Origin: Enchytraeus crypticus
Taxonomy: Eukaryota; Annelida; Clitellata; Enchytraeida; Enchytraeidae
Direction of reading: 5' to 3'
NCBI GenBank assembly: GCA_905160935.1
Contig: CAJHZI010000431.1
Location: 2,256,001-2,320,000, forward strand
DNA length: 64,000 bases
Shown: one piece after another, positions 12,346 to 33,921 of the stretch
Numbering within the stretch: the first letter of the stretch is position 1
How the letters are laid out: each line of letters starts with the position of its first letter
Translations under genes and position numbers: made by a program
The notes under the pieces: generated by a model
The model's database searches: none
The model's input: only the letters and a program-made list of their open reading frames with translations
Told to the model about the DNA's origin: nothing

Positions 12346-13640
12346 TAGATGTTTTAAAGATGAGATCACTATTTTCTATACCACAGAATGTGCGCATGTT
12401 TGCACAATTAGCTATAGACGATATAAATATTTATAGCACTGAATGTTTATGTCCAAAATCCTCGCTTTGGCGTAAAACTTCCTAGCCAACTAAGCCAGCG
12501 ACAAACTGCAGTACAACTCCTAAATATAATTAGGAGATGTAGTTTTAAAATAGCACATTACTGAGTAATAGCACATTATAGAGTAATAGCGATTACAGAG
12601 TAATAACACATGGACGAGCATTATATTAGTTGCATATATGACAAACCAGCCCTGTATGATAAATTACAGTCTTATTAGTGCATTTGTTTCAGGAATTTGA
12701 ATTTATCTCCGCATGTGAACCCTTTATTATCTGTTCAAATGCTTTGATTTGGTTCCTAATGCTCGATGTGGTCACTGATAGTAGGCCTAGTAGCATACAA
12801 ATTGTAGCCGTATGTGTATGCCTGTCTGCGTGCATATACACGTACTACTCATATTCATGTATGTGCATGTGTATGCCAATAATATCATCTAAACTTCAAC
12901 TGCTTTAAACAATATTTAGTATCATATGTTCGGAGCACATACTGGTGGCTTCTGGCCTTGGTGTAATGCTGTTGTTTTATAGCTAAATTCCTTCTGGTAA
13001 ATTCTACTTGCTACTATTTTTGAAGCAGTTAAACCTGGGAGGGGGGATCTCTGACCACCAATCTCTTCACGCAGTTGCTGATCGGCCAATGTGACAGTTC
13101 AGCGGCTCTCAGCGCTTCACACGCACGGTGAGCACTGGAGAATAGACCGTCTGTCAGAAGTCAGCAGTCGCTGAAGCGTGACTGCGCTCCTAACCCTCTC
13201 GTCGCTATAGATCCTCGCGGATTCTATGAGCACCTGATAATGATGATTGAGTAACTCTATTTGTTTAAATACTTTTTTAGTTTGCATTTTTATGCATGCA
13301 TGATGGGTGATCGACTGGATAGGTGTTTTTTTCTAACCTCTTTGGCGGCCTAGTGTGTGTGTGCAAATTTGAGCATATTTTTTAAATAAAACATAGTTCT
13401 CCCTCTCTCTCTCTTATCAAATTAGTCGATTTATGCTTACAATTTGTTTGCAAAGAAAAAATATTTGTGAAACTAATGATATATTAATCTCAACTCATAG
13501 CTTATCAAACAAACGTAGTTATCAACTATCCAAGCCACGATTAGGCTACAATTGCTTAGTATCTGCGAACCACGTGTACTGTCAGTCAACAAGAATCCGA
13601 CTGAGAACTTGACTGCGATCATCAACTGATCCTGCAAATG
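12346..13640. other. Noncoding stretch with a local GC-rich block
   Basis: 13030-13225 is clearly more GC- and CpG-rich than its surroundings (GCGGCTCTCAGCGC, CACACGCACGGTGAGC). There is no long frame. It might be a 5' exon or promoter of an unseen gene. Confidence 0.35.
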
Positions 13641-13727
13641 AACTAAAAACTTGCTAAAAGCACCCGCTGTCAGCGCAGCAAGTTTCTCAATGTCTCAAGC
13701 TATACGCAAATTATTATTAACAACGAA

Positions 13728-13800
13728 AACTTATATAGCAGTGTCATGGCCGAACTCGGTCTTCGAGACTACTTTACAGAAAGAGTTCAATAGTAATCAT
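13728..13800 (+). repeat. Second copy of the GGCCGA-CGGCC module
   Basis: TATAGCAGTGTCATGGCCGA, GGTCTTCGAGACTACTTTAC and an AGAGTTCAATA end, matching 61485-61560. Confidence 0.7.
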
Positions 13801-14086
13801 AAGCTAAATAACCAAGTTAATCTTCTAAATAACCTTTTAATCTTCTAAATAACCTTTTAATTTTATAAATAACCAAGTTAATCTTCTAAATAACCTTTTA
13901 ATTTTATAAATAACCAAGTTAATCTTCTACATAACCTTTTAATCCTCTAAATGACCTTTTAATCTTCTAAATGACCTTTTAATCTTCTAAATGACCTTTT
14001 TTAATCTTCTAAATAACCTTTAATCTTCTAAATAACCTTTAATCTTCTAAATAACCTTTTAATTTTATAAATAACCTTTTAATCTT
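13800..14086 (+). repeat. About 21-bp minisatellite
   Basis: Units of the type TAATCTTCTAAATAACC plus a run of T; about 13 copies with TTTTATAAATAACC variants. Confidence 0.9.
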
Positions 14087-15012
14087 CTAAAGAGACAATC
14101 ATCGACGGGTCTATCAGAGATTGGTTCAGGTATCAAACAGCGGATTGTTAGAGCATTGATTGATAGCAGCGAGCGTTCTCTATGATCAATCATAGAGCGA
14201 TTGCGATGAAACCAAATCTTTATATAATCACAGTGTATTAAAAAATGATTAACCACAACAAACCGTGAAAGAAGACGAATGCAAAACTCACTTTATTTAG
14301 TACACACACACTCTCAAAAGTATACGTATTAAGTTATAGAGGTCATTTCAATACAACGTAGACCAACGTAGACCTAGGATATAATCTGGAGATAAGTAAT
14401 AGAATTAATGCTTTTTTACACATTTCAAGCGCGACAGGGCATCAAATTCCTGAACCTCTAGCTACTGAAGAAACTACGCTACTGACTAGGCCATCTGACT
14501 ACTATAATCAAGACATCATCGTTTGACTGTTGACATCTAATGAGGATTTAATGAGGAATACAATTCAACAGAGGATTCGTTATGCAAAAAGAGACTTACC
14601 GAATAGATCTCCACTACTCGTCCCAATACGAATAGTGGACGAATTAGATATTTCGAAAATATTAATAAAGCGCAAGCAAAATTTTCAGGTATGGGCATTA
14701 AAAAAAACTAAAAACAAACAATGAAGAGATATTCTAACAGTAGAGCATTCAGGTTTGAGTGGCTGAATATATTATTAAGGAAACGATAGTGACAAACAAC
14801 AAAATAACTGCAGAAAAAATATAAATAAATGTCACGTGATCACTACAGCTATAATGCATCACTTCTGATATTCTGATGAATGTCGATTTAGTGAATGACT
14901 TAACATAGGCAACGCTTTTGCTTATTATTTGATTTAGAAGCTAATTTGAAGCATAAATGTGCAAATGAAACCGATATGATAGCCAATGCAAGCGTTCATA
15001 TATGCTATAAGG
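14087..15012. other. Noncoding stretch
   Basis: Short frames only, none with recognisable domains. Confidence 0.5.
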
Positions 15013-15251
15013 TTTTAATAGCGTAGTGGTAAAGTAATCAAGTTTTAAATGACAGATTCTGAAATGAATTGAACTCTCGCGGGTTCGAATCCCAGCCGCG
15101 CCGATCTGACAGTAAAACCTTGGACATTCACTGAACTGGTTATTCAGTGTAGCGAAAAATTGACTAAATTGACCAACGGTCTAAACATGTGGTAGTAAAA
15201 GTGATAGATCGACATGATAGTGCAACATCGTTGATAATTTCACTATAATGT
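15013..15251 (+). mobile_element. Family A tRNA-like SINE
   Basis: Clearest copy: TAGCGTAGTGGTAAAG (A box), CGGGTTCGAATCCC (B box), then the shared body with TTGGACATTCACTGAACTGG and TTAAACATGTGGTA. Confidence 0.82.
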
Positions 15252-15284
15252 TCTAATGTTATAATGTTTCTTTGATTCCCCTTA

Positions 15285-15405
15285 CTTTGGACTGATTATC
15301 TGGATTTTGGAATTTGCACCGTTTTTGGACCTACTTTATGCTCGCCGGCTTGATTTTGTCTCAATAGTGCTCGATGTTGTAATTGATGACTGTAGCACTC
15401 TAATT
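15285..15405 (-). mobile_element. Family F SINE
   Basis: Reverse copy: TTTGCACCGTTTTTGGACCT, GCTCGCCGGCTTGATTTTG, AATAGTGCTCGATGTTG, GTAGCACTCTAAT. Confidence 0.72.
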
Positions 15406-17504
15406 TTTGTTATGTTATAATGAGTGTTTACTTTTTATAATCCGCAATCACGTATAAAGGGATAAACACAATTACAGAGTAACGGCCGCCACTCTTATTA
15501 AAACATGGTTCAGTTGTTGGTCTCTTATTTTTTAGATACTTTACTTACTGAACAGCTAGGTCGTATTTCTAACGCTTGTGACTCCTTTGAGTAGTCCATG
15601 TCAGCATTTTAAATTTTACGGCGTAGCCCAATAGATAAATTTAAGCTTTACAGTAATTTATAAAATTAATCAATAAAACGGTAATATAAGCACATTAACT
15701 AAACGATAATATTAGAGATTGACTTAAAGGTAGACTGATCAATTGATCTTCTCGGATAATAAACTGTCAATAGTAGCGCATAGAACATTCTATTAGTAAG
15801 ATATTGCAGACAATCAATGGCCGCCGATGCTATCAACAGTTAATGCCCGTTGCATTTAACGACACACTAAGCGAACTTTGATTAAATCTTATATTAAATA
15901 CTTAGAGTAAATAAATAAATAGGTCTAAATATTGATGGCACGACAAAGTTAACCTAAGTAGTAAGCATTAAATTCAGTATTACAAATGTAGAGTAATCAT
16001 TTCTAAAACATAGTAAAAACAATTTAGGCTACATCCAGCTTGAGTGCATCAATCGTCGACGAGAGGAAAATTAAATGTATTTACTTAATGCACTAAATTT
16101 CATCACATGACAATCATAAATAATGATGGATATCCAAATAAGTACAAAGTAACTCATAAATATTTCAATCAACAACGACACCAGCAGGATTAATTTAAAT
16201 CCTCCTTTTGAAAGTCAAAGCATTCATTAACTCAGCCGTTAATTTCTTCATCCAATAACGAATCCATTAAGACTTGAATGAGGCAATAAATAAACTGATT
16301 TAAGGATAAAATGAATCAATTAGTCAACCACAAAAAATTCATATCTCAGCAGAATGCTGGTATAAACAGCGCATTCAATATGAAATTCATTGCTTAGTTA
16401 AAACTGTAACCATTTAGTCTATCCAACATTTCGTGCAAAGTGCAATCAATCAATCAATCAATGCATAGAATCAATCAAAAATGTTGCAATGTGCAATCAA
16501 TCAATGCTAAAAATCAATTTCATCACAAGATAACATCAGGTGCTTAACAACTACAAGCCAAGCGCAGAAAATATTAAAGAACGGTGCCAGTCTAACAAGT
16601 ACTGCTTGGCATTTGTAGCTACGAATAATTCCGTTAGAATTACAGCAACAAAGTCTACAGTCAAGTCTTTATGCGGACATCCACGAGTTTATAAATACCA
16701 GTACAAACTAACTGACTCAGCAAAGATTTGATCCTAGTTCTCTTGGTTTCATATTAGACATGCAATCAATTCGACCAGAGTCAATGCGGGATAGTGACAA
16801 AGTAGTTACAAACGTAAACAATTATATTTCAGTGTACTACGAATCTATAAGCCTAAATCACGAAACGGTTTGAACGATCAAATGTACGACCAGCACGCTT
16901 ATCAGCGAGTAGTTAAATGATTAGACCTACTCGTTCAGTTCATAAAAACTAAACACAACAGCAACAAGTAATGTGAAATACACGACACGGCTAAGATAAA
17001 TAATGTTGCAAAACTGTACAATAACGAATAACGATCGATTTAGCCTATTCAAAAACCAGACTTCCAAAACGAGAAAAACGTTAGTTACGTAAGCACCATA
17101 ATTCAAATAATTAAAAAACACTAAATACCGCTATTTTAGTATCACTTAACAACCATCAGCAATAACGAAAATCCTATGGCTAAAAAAACCCAACTATCTC
17201 AGAAATGCGATTTGAGCATTCTTGTAACTACATAAAAACACTAACAAGTAACTACTATAAAATGACTCAAACATTTTTAAACGACCCTTAAGGCTTAAGT
17301 ATATTGACATATTAATTAGTCCTCTTGCAGTCAACACCATCATCATCATCTTCACTGCAGGGGTGACCAAAATATAAAAGATAAAATTAATCTGATCATG
17401 TCTCTGATTAATTCAGAGTACTGAAACTAATAAGGAAAAGTCATACAAATTTGTTGCTGTAACATCTACAAATGTGTAGAGTGAACCCACGGTCGATGAA
17501 TTAT
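15406..17504. other. AT-rich noncoding stretch
   Basis: Scattered CAAT tetranucleotides (16441-16510). No gene, SINE or LINE recognised. Confidence 0.5.
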
Positions 17505-17664
17505 GGACATAAAATAAATTATAAAATAACAATAAATTAACTCTACTATGTACTTTACAGTGGCTGCTAGAGCTGTTATTATTTTGGACATAAAATAAAC
17601 TATAAAATCAACAATAAATGAACTCTACTATGCACTTTACAGTTGCCGCTAGAGCTGTTATTAG
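17505..17664 (+). repeat. Tandem duplication (two about 80-bp units)
   Basis: GGACATAAAATAAA starts each unit and CTAGAGCTGTTATT ends it; a few mismatches between copies. Confidence 0.85.
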
Positions 17665-17832
17665 CTATATTTATCACATACTACCACATAACCGGGACCC
17701 CGTGTCCTGTTTGGCTGTTTCTGCCAGCAGTGGGCAGGATTAGAGGGATATAGGCTGTGAACGATCCAGTGGGCGGGGTTAATGAGCTGCTGGCTATGAA
17801 TGATAATATTATGGTAAATAAGTCATAAGCCC

Positions 17833-17961
17833 CCGAGCTTACTATGCTCTATAGCTATTATTAAGACATTAATAATAACTATAGAGTATAATATATATAG
17901 TATAATATCTATAGCTATTATTAAGACATTAATAAAAGTCAATAATTCTTAATAAGCTCGG
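17833..17961. repeat. Small inverted-repeat unit
   Basis: CCGAGCTTA (17833-17841) is matched by TAAGCTCGG (17953-17961). Between them CTATAGCTATTATTAAGAC occurs twice and is partly palindromic. A foldback-type element is possible. Confidence 0.45.
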
Positions 17962-17995
17962 CCGAGAATAAAGACATATAGTATTAAGAAATGCT

Positions 17996-18132
17996 GTGAC
18001 TGACACATCATGACTGACACTTTGTGACCGACACTTTGTGACCGACACATTGAGACTGACACATTGTGACCGACACATCGTCACCGACACATCGTGACTG
18101 ACACGTCGCGACCGACACATCGTGACCGACAC
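17996..18132 (+). repeat. 14-bp minisatellite
   Basis: About nine units of CGACACATCGTGAC with CTTTG / CATTG variants. Confidence 0.88.
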
Positions 18133-18510
18133 AAACAACAACTGCAAATTATTCAATGGTAATTGTGCCGTATATAAATGCGCAATTACCAACTTATAAC
18201 ACATGATCAGATAAACAGACATTTTAAATGATCAGATTCATATTTTGATTTTAACTGCAGACACACAAATGAGGATATCATTATGAAGTTTAGAGTTTGC
18301 ATTAGTCAGTTTTCTAAATGAAATCTCAAGCACGAGGCCGTCAGTTGAGTATATCTTCCAGCTTATTCCAATCATCTCTCTTTCCTTCTCGCTCTCGTAG
18401 TATGTGTATTGGCATGCCTAGGGCTTACAACTCTACCACACATTTCCATCGTCTACTCTTCTTTTCACATCATTACTACTCTACATGTCACATCTACTCT
18501 CTTCATTTCA

Positions 18511-18903
<393 letters not shown>

Positions 18904-19054
18904 TCTTAGCATTACATCATCATACACTAACAGATCGTCCAGCATTGATTTCACTCTGATGCTCGAGAACATATAATTAATTTAAACCTTTAGACTTACA
19001 CAACCAAATGAAGTACCACCAGTATGAGGACAGGTAGCAAGAACGATGTATCAC

Positions 19055-19083
19055 GGGGTGGGGGGGGGGTGTGGGGGGGGTGG
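19055..19083 (+). repeat. G-run block
   Basis: GGGGTGGGGGGGGGGTG followed by another run of eight G; could form a G-quadruplex, or mark an assembly problem. Confidence 0.7.
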
Positions 19084-19857
19084 TATGCAGGATTAGACAT
19101 TGGCTACAGAGGGGTGGGAGGCCTAGGAGGCGATACCCGAAGTAGGAGCGACAGAGGGGAGATTCATGGGAGCCGATGCTGCTCCTAATGACGGGGTAGA
19201 CGTTAGACTAGCTCCTGCAAAGTAACCATTCAATCAATCAATTAATTAAAATTATTAGACAATCGATACAATTTTCAAGCCATACATCATCATCATCATT
19301 GTCATCTTTTAGCTTTACATCATCATACACTATCAGATCGTCCAGCATTGAACGTCTACAAAATGATTTAGACGGTACCTGAGAGTCATACAATTAATAT
19401 ATAATACATAGTGATTGTCAACTAGAGCAATCCCTCAGAGAGTTAATTATAATATGAACGTTATCTAGTAAAGATATCGACCAATTAATGCTGTCGACTA
19501 TTAAACGAAACAGACGAACTTAACACATTAGAATATTAATTGTACATTCCGTCAGTCATCCGTCAATATACAGGTAACTCTCAATAAACTACCAGTAAAT
19601 ATTAATAATTAAATGAATGATTAACACAGATAATAGAGATAATTTTATTATAGCGGTAGAGTTTAAGAACAGTAGCTTCAGTTGGACAGTCAGTTAGTCG
19701 GCATACATGCCCTATGAACAGAGAGAAAACGGTTCAAATCCTGCCCAGACGGTACCTGATATTAGGAAGCACAGGTTAATCTTTGCTTTATGCAACTTTA
19801 TACATATGAGCGCAGATATGAGCCGGCTAATAAAATGATCTGAATAAAACAGAATGC

Positions 19858-20062
19858 AGGGCTAGGTTATACTGAATACATGGCTAGGTTGATACTGAAT
19901 ACATGGTTAGCTTGATACTGAATACACGGTTAGGTAGATAATGAATACAAGATTAGGTAGACACTGAATACACGGCTAGGTAGATACTGAATGCATGGCT
20001 AGGTAGATACTGAATACATGGTTAGGTAGCTACTGAATACATGGTTAGGTGGATACAGATAG
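19858..20062 (+). repeat. 23-bp minisatellite
   Basis: About nine units containing GAATACATGGTTAGGTA, beyond the CK2 alpha stop codon. Confidence 0.9.
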
Positions 20063-20254
20063 AGAGTTAATAAATGAGATGGAAATTTAAAGAAGAGATG
20101 AACAGAACATAGCATAAGGGTGGGTTACAGAATGACGCAAAGGAAAGAAGAATGCAAGCAACAATGGCTAGAGGCAGACAAAAACAAGAAAAGTTACGTG
20201 ATTTAATAAAAACATTGGAATACAAACATGAAAAGGAAAGCTTATGAGATAGCA

Positions 20255-30548
<10,294 letters not shown>

Positions 30549-31861
30549 TATTAACTAGAGATGATCTGATGATTTACTGTCAACAAATGCAATTACTTGA
30601 TTGACTGGAAAAAGAATAGCTTCAAAGTTTCTCTTCGAACTAGCAGACTTCACTTCTTATGACTCCAATAACACATAATCAGCTATTCGATTTGAAGAAA
30701 CACTAATTATTTGCAGCAGAGGTTGCCAATATGTTCAATTGCTATCTAGAACAAATGTTGATAAGACGATACCTAATTCAAGTATGGTACAAAACAATAG
30801 TTTCTAAAGTTATAGTTTTCTGAGCTGTACCGGTCGCATGTTGGAAAGTTGTTAGATAGCTGATCAGTAGGTGTAGGGTCAAATCCAGTGCACTCTCCTC
30901 CATCACTCACATGATATCTGAGCAGAAAGCTGGCATTAAAATAGATTTAGCCTTTAAATGATTGTAGAATAAGTATAGCTACAGATTAACTAGCTCAAAC
31001 AGTGTGAGTTGATCACTCTCAAATGAGGTACACGAATGGTCCAATTATTTAGACATGCAGCCTAGATTAGGAAAGGGAAAAAGTTGTATTACACAGTAAT
31101 TTATAATAAGATAAAAGTACAAAGGAACATATTATCTTCATTAAGGAATTCTCAGTTACAGATGTTATGATTTCAAATTATATTATCCTAATAGAGATAG
31201 ACTTTAAAGCAGCCTTTATTTGAATAAATTAATCCAGAAATATTAGATTAAAAATAGGAAGTTGAAATTAAGATACATCATAATATCCTTAAGAATTTTG
31301 CAATTAGAGGGATTTTAAGTTTGCAAGTAATCATATCCCAAGATATTTTGAGGCTCTTATTAAAGCTAACGCCCTGTCCAGATCTATATGCTGGCACACT
31401 GGTATTGGTGAAATTCTGCAGTGTACAAGATATATCTATTTAAGGCTAGGGTAACCCAAACCCTCACCTTGCTCGATATTTCTAAGCAGCCAGACACTAA
31501 GCAGACAAAATGAGGTTACCTTCCTATAACAGGCACTGCATCTAAATACAACTGAAATTTGTTTTTAAATGGTAAGAGTGTTTATACAAAATTTCATCAA
31601 AGCTAATTCCTGATGTTTATTGTAGATTTCACAAATTTTTGAAAGGCGAACTTGAAAATAATCCTATATTTTGCTACTTTGTTAATAACGGTTCAAAGAG
31701 ATCTGGCAAAATTTCCCGTCAAATTTTCGTTTACCTACTGCTGTTATTTTAGCACTAAGTTTTTGAAGTATAGAAATAACATTTTGGTCACGTTTGATTA
31801 ATATTAAAATGTTGAGATTAAAAATACAATATCTCTCTTGTCAACCTAATTGTCGCTCATA

Positions 31862-31892
31862 CTTCCGGTGCCTTCAGAGTTACCATGGTGAC
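31862..31892. promoter_or_regulatory. ETS-like and RFX X-box-like motifs in the shared intergenic region
   Basis: CTTCCGG (31862-31868, the ETS core on the other strand) is followed 10 bp later by the palindromic GTTACCATGGTGAC (31879-31892), close to the RFX X-box GTTGCCATGGCAAC. Such pairs are common in broadly active promoters. The site is 1.3 kb from each start codon. A minus-strand donor-like GCAAG/GTGAGG near 31463 would fit an untranslated first CK2 alpha exon. Motif-level support only. Confidence 0.4.
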
Positions 31893-32093
31893 ATTATGTA
31901 AACTTCGAATTAACAACAACAACAACAACTAATAAGTGTGTTAGTGCGAATTTAATATAACATAATATAACATAACGACACTGAGGCAGAAAGCACAACT
32001 GCTTGTTTGAGATCCACACAAAATAAAATAAAACTTACCTACACATCTAGCATAGCATAACATATTAAACATATTTAATAATAATAATAACAA

Positions 32094-32222
32094 CAATTAG
32101 AGTGCTACAGTCATCAATGACAACATCGAGCACTATTGAGACAAAATCAAGCCGGCGAGCAAAAAAGAAGGTCCAAAAACGGTGCAAATTCCAAAATCCA
32201 GAAATTCAGTCCAAAGTAAAAA
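32094..32222 (+). mobile_element. Family F SINE (first of a tandem pair)
   Basis: CAATTAGAGTGCTACAGTCA, CATCGAGCACTATTGAGAC, AAGCCGGCGAGCAAAAAAG, GGTCCAAAAACGGTGCAAAT. Upstream it is preceded by AATAATAATAAC. Confidence 0.72.
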
Positions 32223-32284
32223 ATTTAAAATTTACATAATAACCTGTACTAATACAGAAAACCAGCACACCTGTAATAATAATA

Positions 32285-32385
32285 ACAACAATTAGAGTGC
32301 TACAGTTAGCAATGACAACAGCGGGCACTATTAAGACAAAATCAAGCCGGCGAGCAAAAAGAAGGTCCAAAAACGGTGCAAAAAA
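32285..32385 (+). mobile_element. Family F SINE (second of a tandem pair)
   Basis: Same order of motifs 190 bp downstream of the first copy, diverging after GGTCCAAAAACGGTGCAAA. Confidence 0.72.
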
Positions 32386-32484
32386 TATTTTTAGAATATT
32401 TGAAATAATAAGGTATTCAGCAGTCGGATTTCATGACGCGTTGTTATTGCTTTCATATAATAATAACAATAATAACACACATTA

Positions 32485-32718
32485 TAGTGAAATGATCAAC
32501 TACGTTGATATCTATCAATTTTAATACCACGTGTTAAATCCGTTCGGTAATTTTTTCTATTTTCCGTGTAGTCAGTCCAATGAATGTCCGAGATTTTTCT
32601 CTCAGATCAGCACGGCTGGGATTCGAACTCACGAGGTTCAATTCACCTATGGGTCTGTCATTTTAAATTTCATGACTTTATCTGCACCTCTAACCATTGC
32701 GCTATTGAGACACTCTAA
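32485..32718 (-). mobile_element. Family A tRNA-like SINE
   Basis: Reverse-oriented copy in the intergenic region, with GGGATTCGAACTCACGAG (B box reversed) and the full tail. Confidence 0.8.
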
Positions 32719-33167
32719 AAGTACTTTTCAAGAAACTTTCGTGAAATTCTAATGAAACGAAGTTCGAGTTCATTTAAAGTCAAGTTATAGCACTAAATTC
32801 ATGTTAAAGGGGTATTTTTGAACCAAAATTTTGTGCACTGTTCATTTGGTCATTTTGGGCAAGCTAAATGATTTTGGGCTGGTTTCGTTAATAAGGCCTT
32901 TGGGCGATAGAAATCTATGCCGGAAGAAAAATATAAACAAACAAAAAGTTTTATGTAAATATTAGATTGGTGTCAAAAATTCCTTTTCGACTGTGTATAA
33001 ATTATTCTTGCTATTTAATACTATCTCCAGTTGAATCTGCATTCATTTATTGTGTCTGATGCGAAATTTGTCTGTCAGCTGTATTAATTTACTATGAATA
33101 TATAAATCAGCTGACTGCATTTCCGCAGTGTAAGAGAGATAATGACATAGTAATTACCGCCTCTAGG

Positions 33168-33921
33168 ATGCAGCAGCCAGAGGAACAGTTACAAAAAACA
33201 AGGAGGCTGCAGCTAAAAGCCCTTGGAAAACAGCTGCTGCCAGCGTTTAGGAAGAAAGAAAACTCAGAGGAACGTAGTCTCGTTACGACAACTGCAACTT
33301 TTCGCAGCTATATGGTAACGCCCCCTGAGGCTACTGTCGAGCGAACTGGAATAGACTGCGTTTCTAAGCTAATGGAGAAGGAAGCTAATTCAGTTTCATC
33401 AGACTTAAATCAGGAAGTTGGCATTCAGTGTATTGGAAAGGAAATAAATAAATTAGACAATTATAGTCTGCAGAATAGTATTTCACCTGACTTGGATGAC
33501 TGGCTGCATGTTGATAGGATAACTACTTTAAGTGATAATAATCTTCAGCTTTTGCAGCCAGCTTTATCACCTACTAAAACGTGTGGACCAGGTAGTGATG
33601 GATATAGATTCATATTTAATCCAACATTTGTCGGAACTGTTACACCAGTAGATACCTCTTGTGATGCACTAGTATTGGATGTGAATAGAGACTATGATGA
33701 TCAAGATTTCCCCAGTAAAGCAATAAATAGAAGGTTATCTTCAGAAAGTAGTGATGTGCGTAGTTTAAAGGATGCGCATATGCCGATTTCTGTAGGCACT
33801 GAGACAAATAGAGTTGATCACCTTTGGCCATTCGAGATGTCAAAGCAAAAGCTTGCTTCTGCTTCGTCTGATCTAATGATGTTTGATCAATCAGGAGAAG
33901 ATCATCATTCCAAGATGAATG
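33168..33921 (+). CDS. TBC1D2B: TBC1D2-like exon 1 (novel N-terminus)
   Basis: Encodes MQQPEEQLQKTRRLQLKALG onward, 251 residues plus one base. It is Ser/Asp-rich and hydrophilic, with no domain I recognise. Donor AATG/GTATAA, phase 1, joining in frame to exon 2. No in-frame stop was found in the 70 nt before the ATG, so translation could start further up. Confidence 0.8.

Larger units (their letters stand above)
30549..33167. other. Intergenic region between two divergent genes
   Basis: 2.6 kb separating the CK2 alpha and TBC1D2-like start codons. It holds the ETS/X-box pair, a degenerate tRNA-like element (30840-30940), a tandem pair of family F SINEs and a family A SINE (32094-32720). No further coding region was seen. 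An acceptor-like CCGCAG ends at 33129, 38 nt before the plus-strand ATG. Confidence 0.6.

Noticed and set aside
15013-15110. tRNA gene candidates (A and B box matches here and at about ten other places)
   Set aside because: They recur as whole 150-230-bp units with non-tRNA bodies and do not form a clean cloverleaf with a paired acceptor stem; they are tRNA-derived SINE heads.
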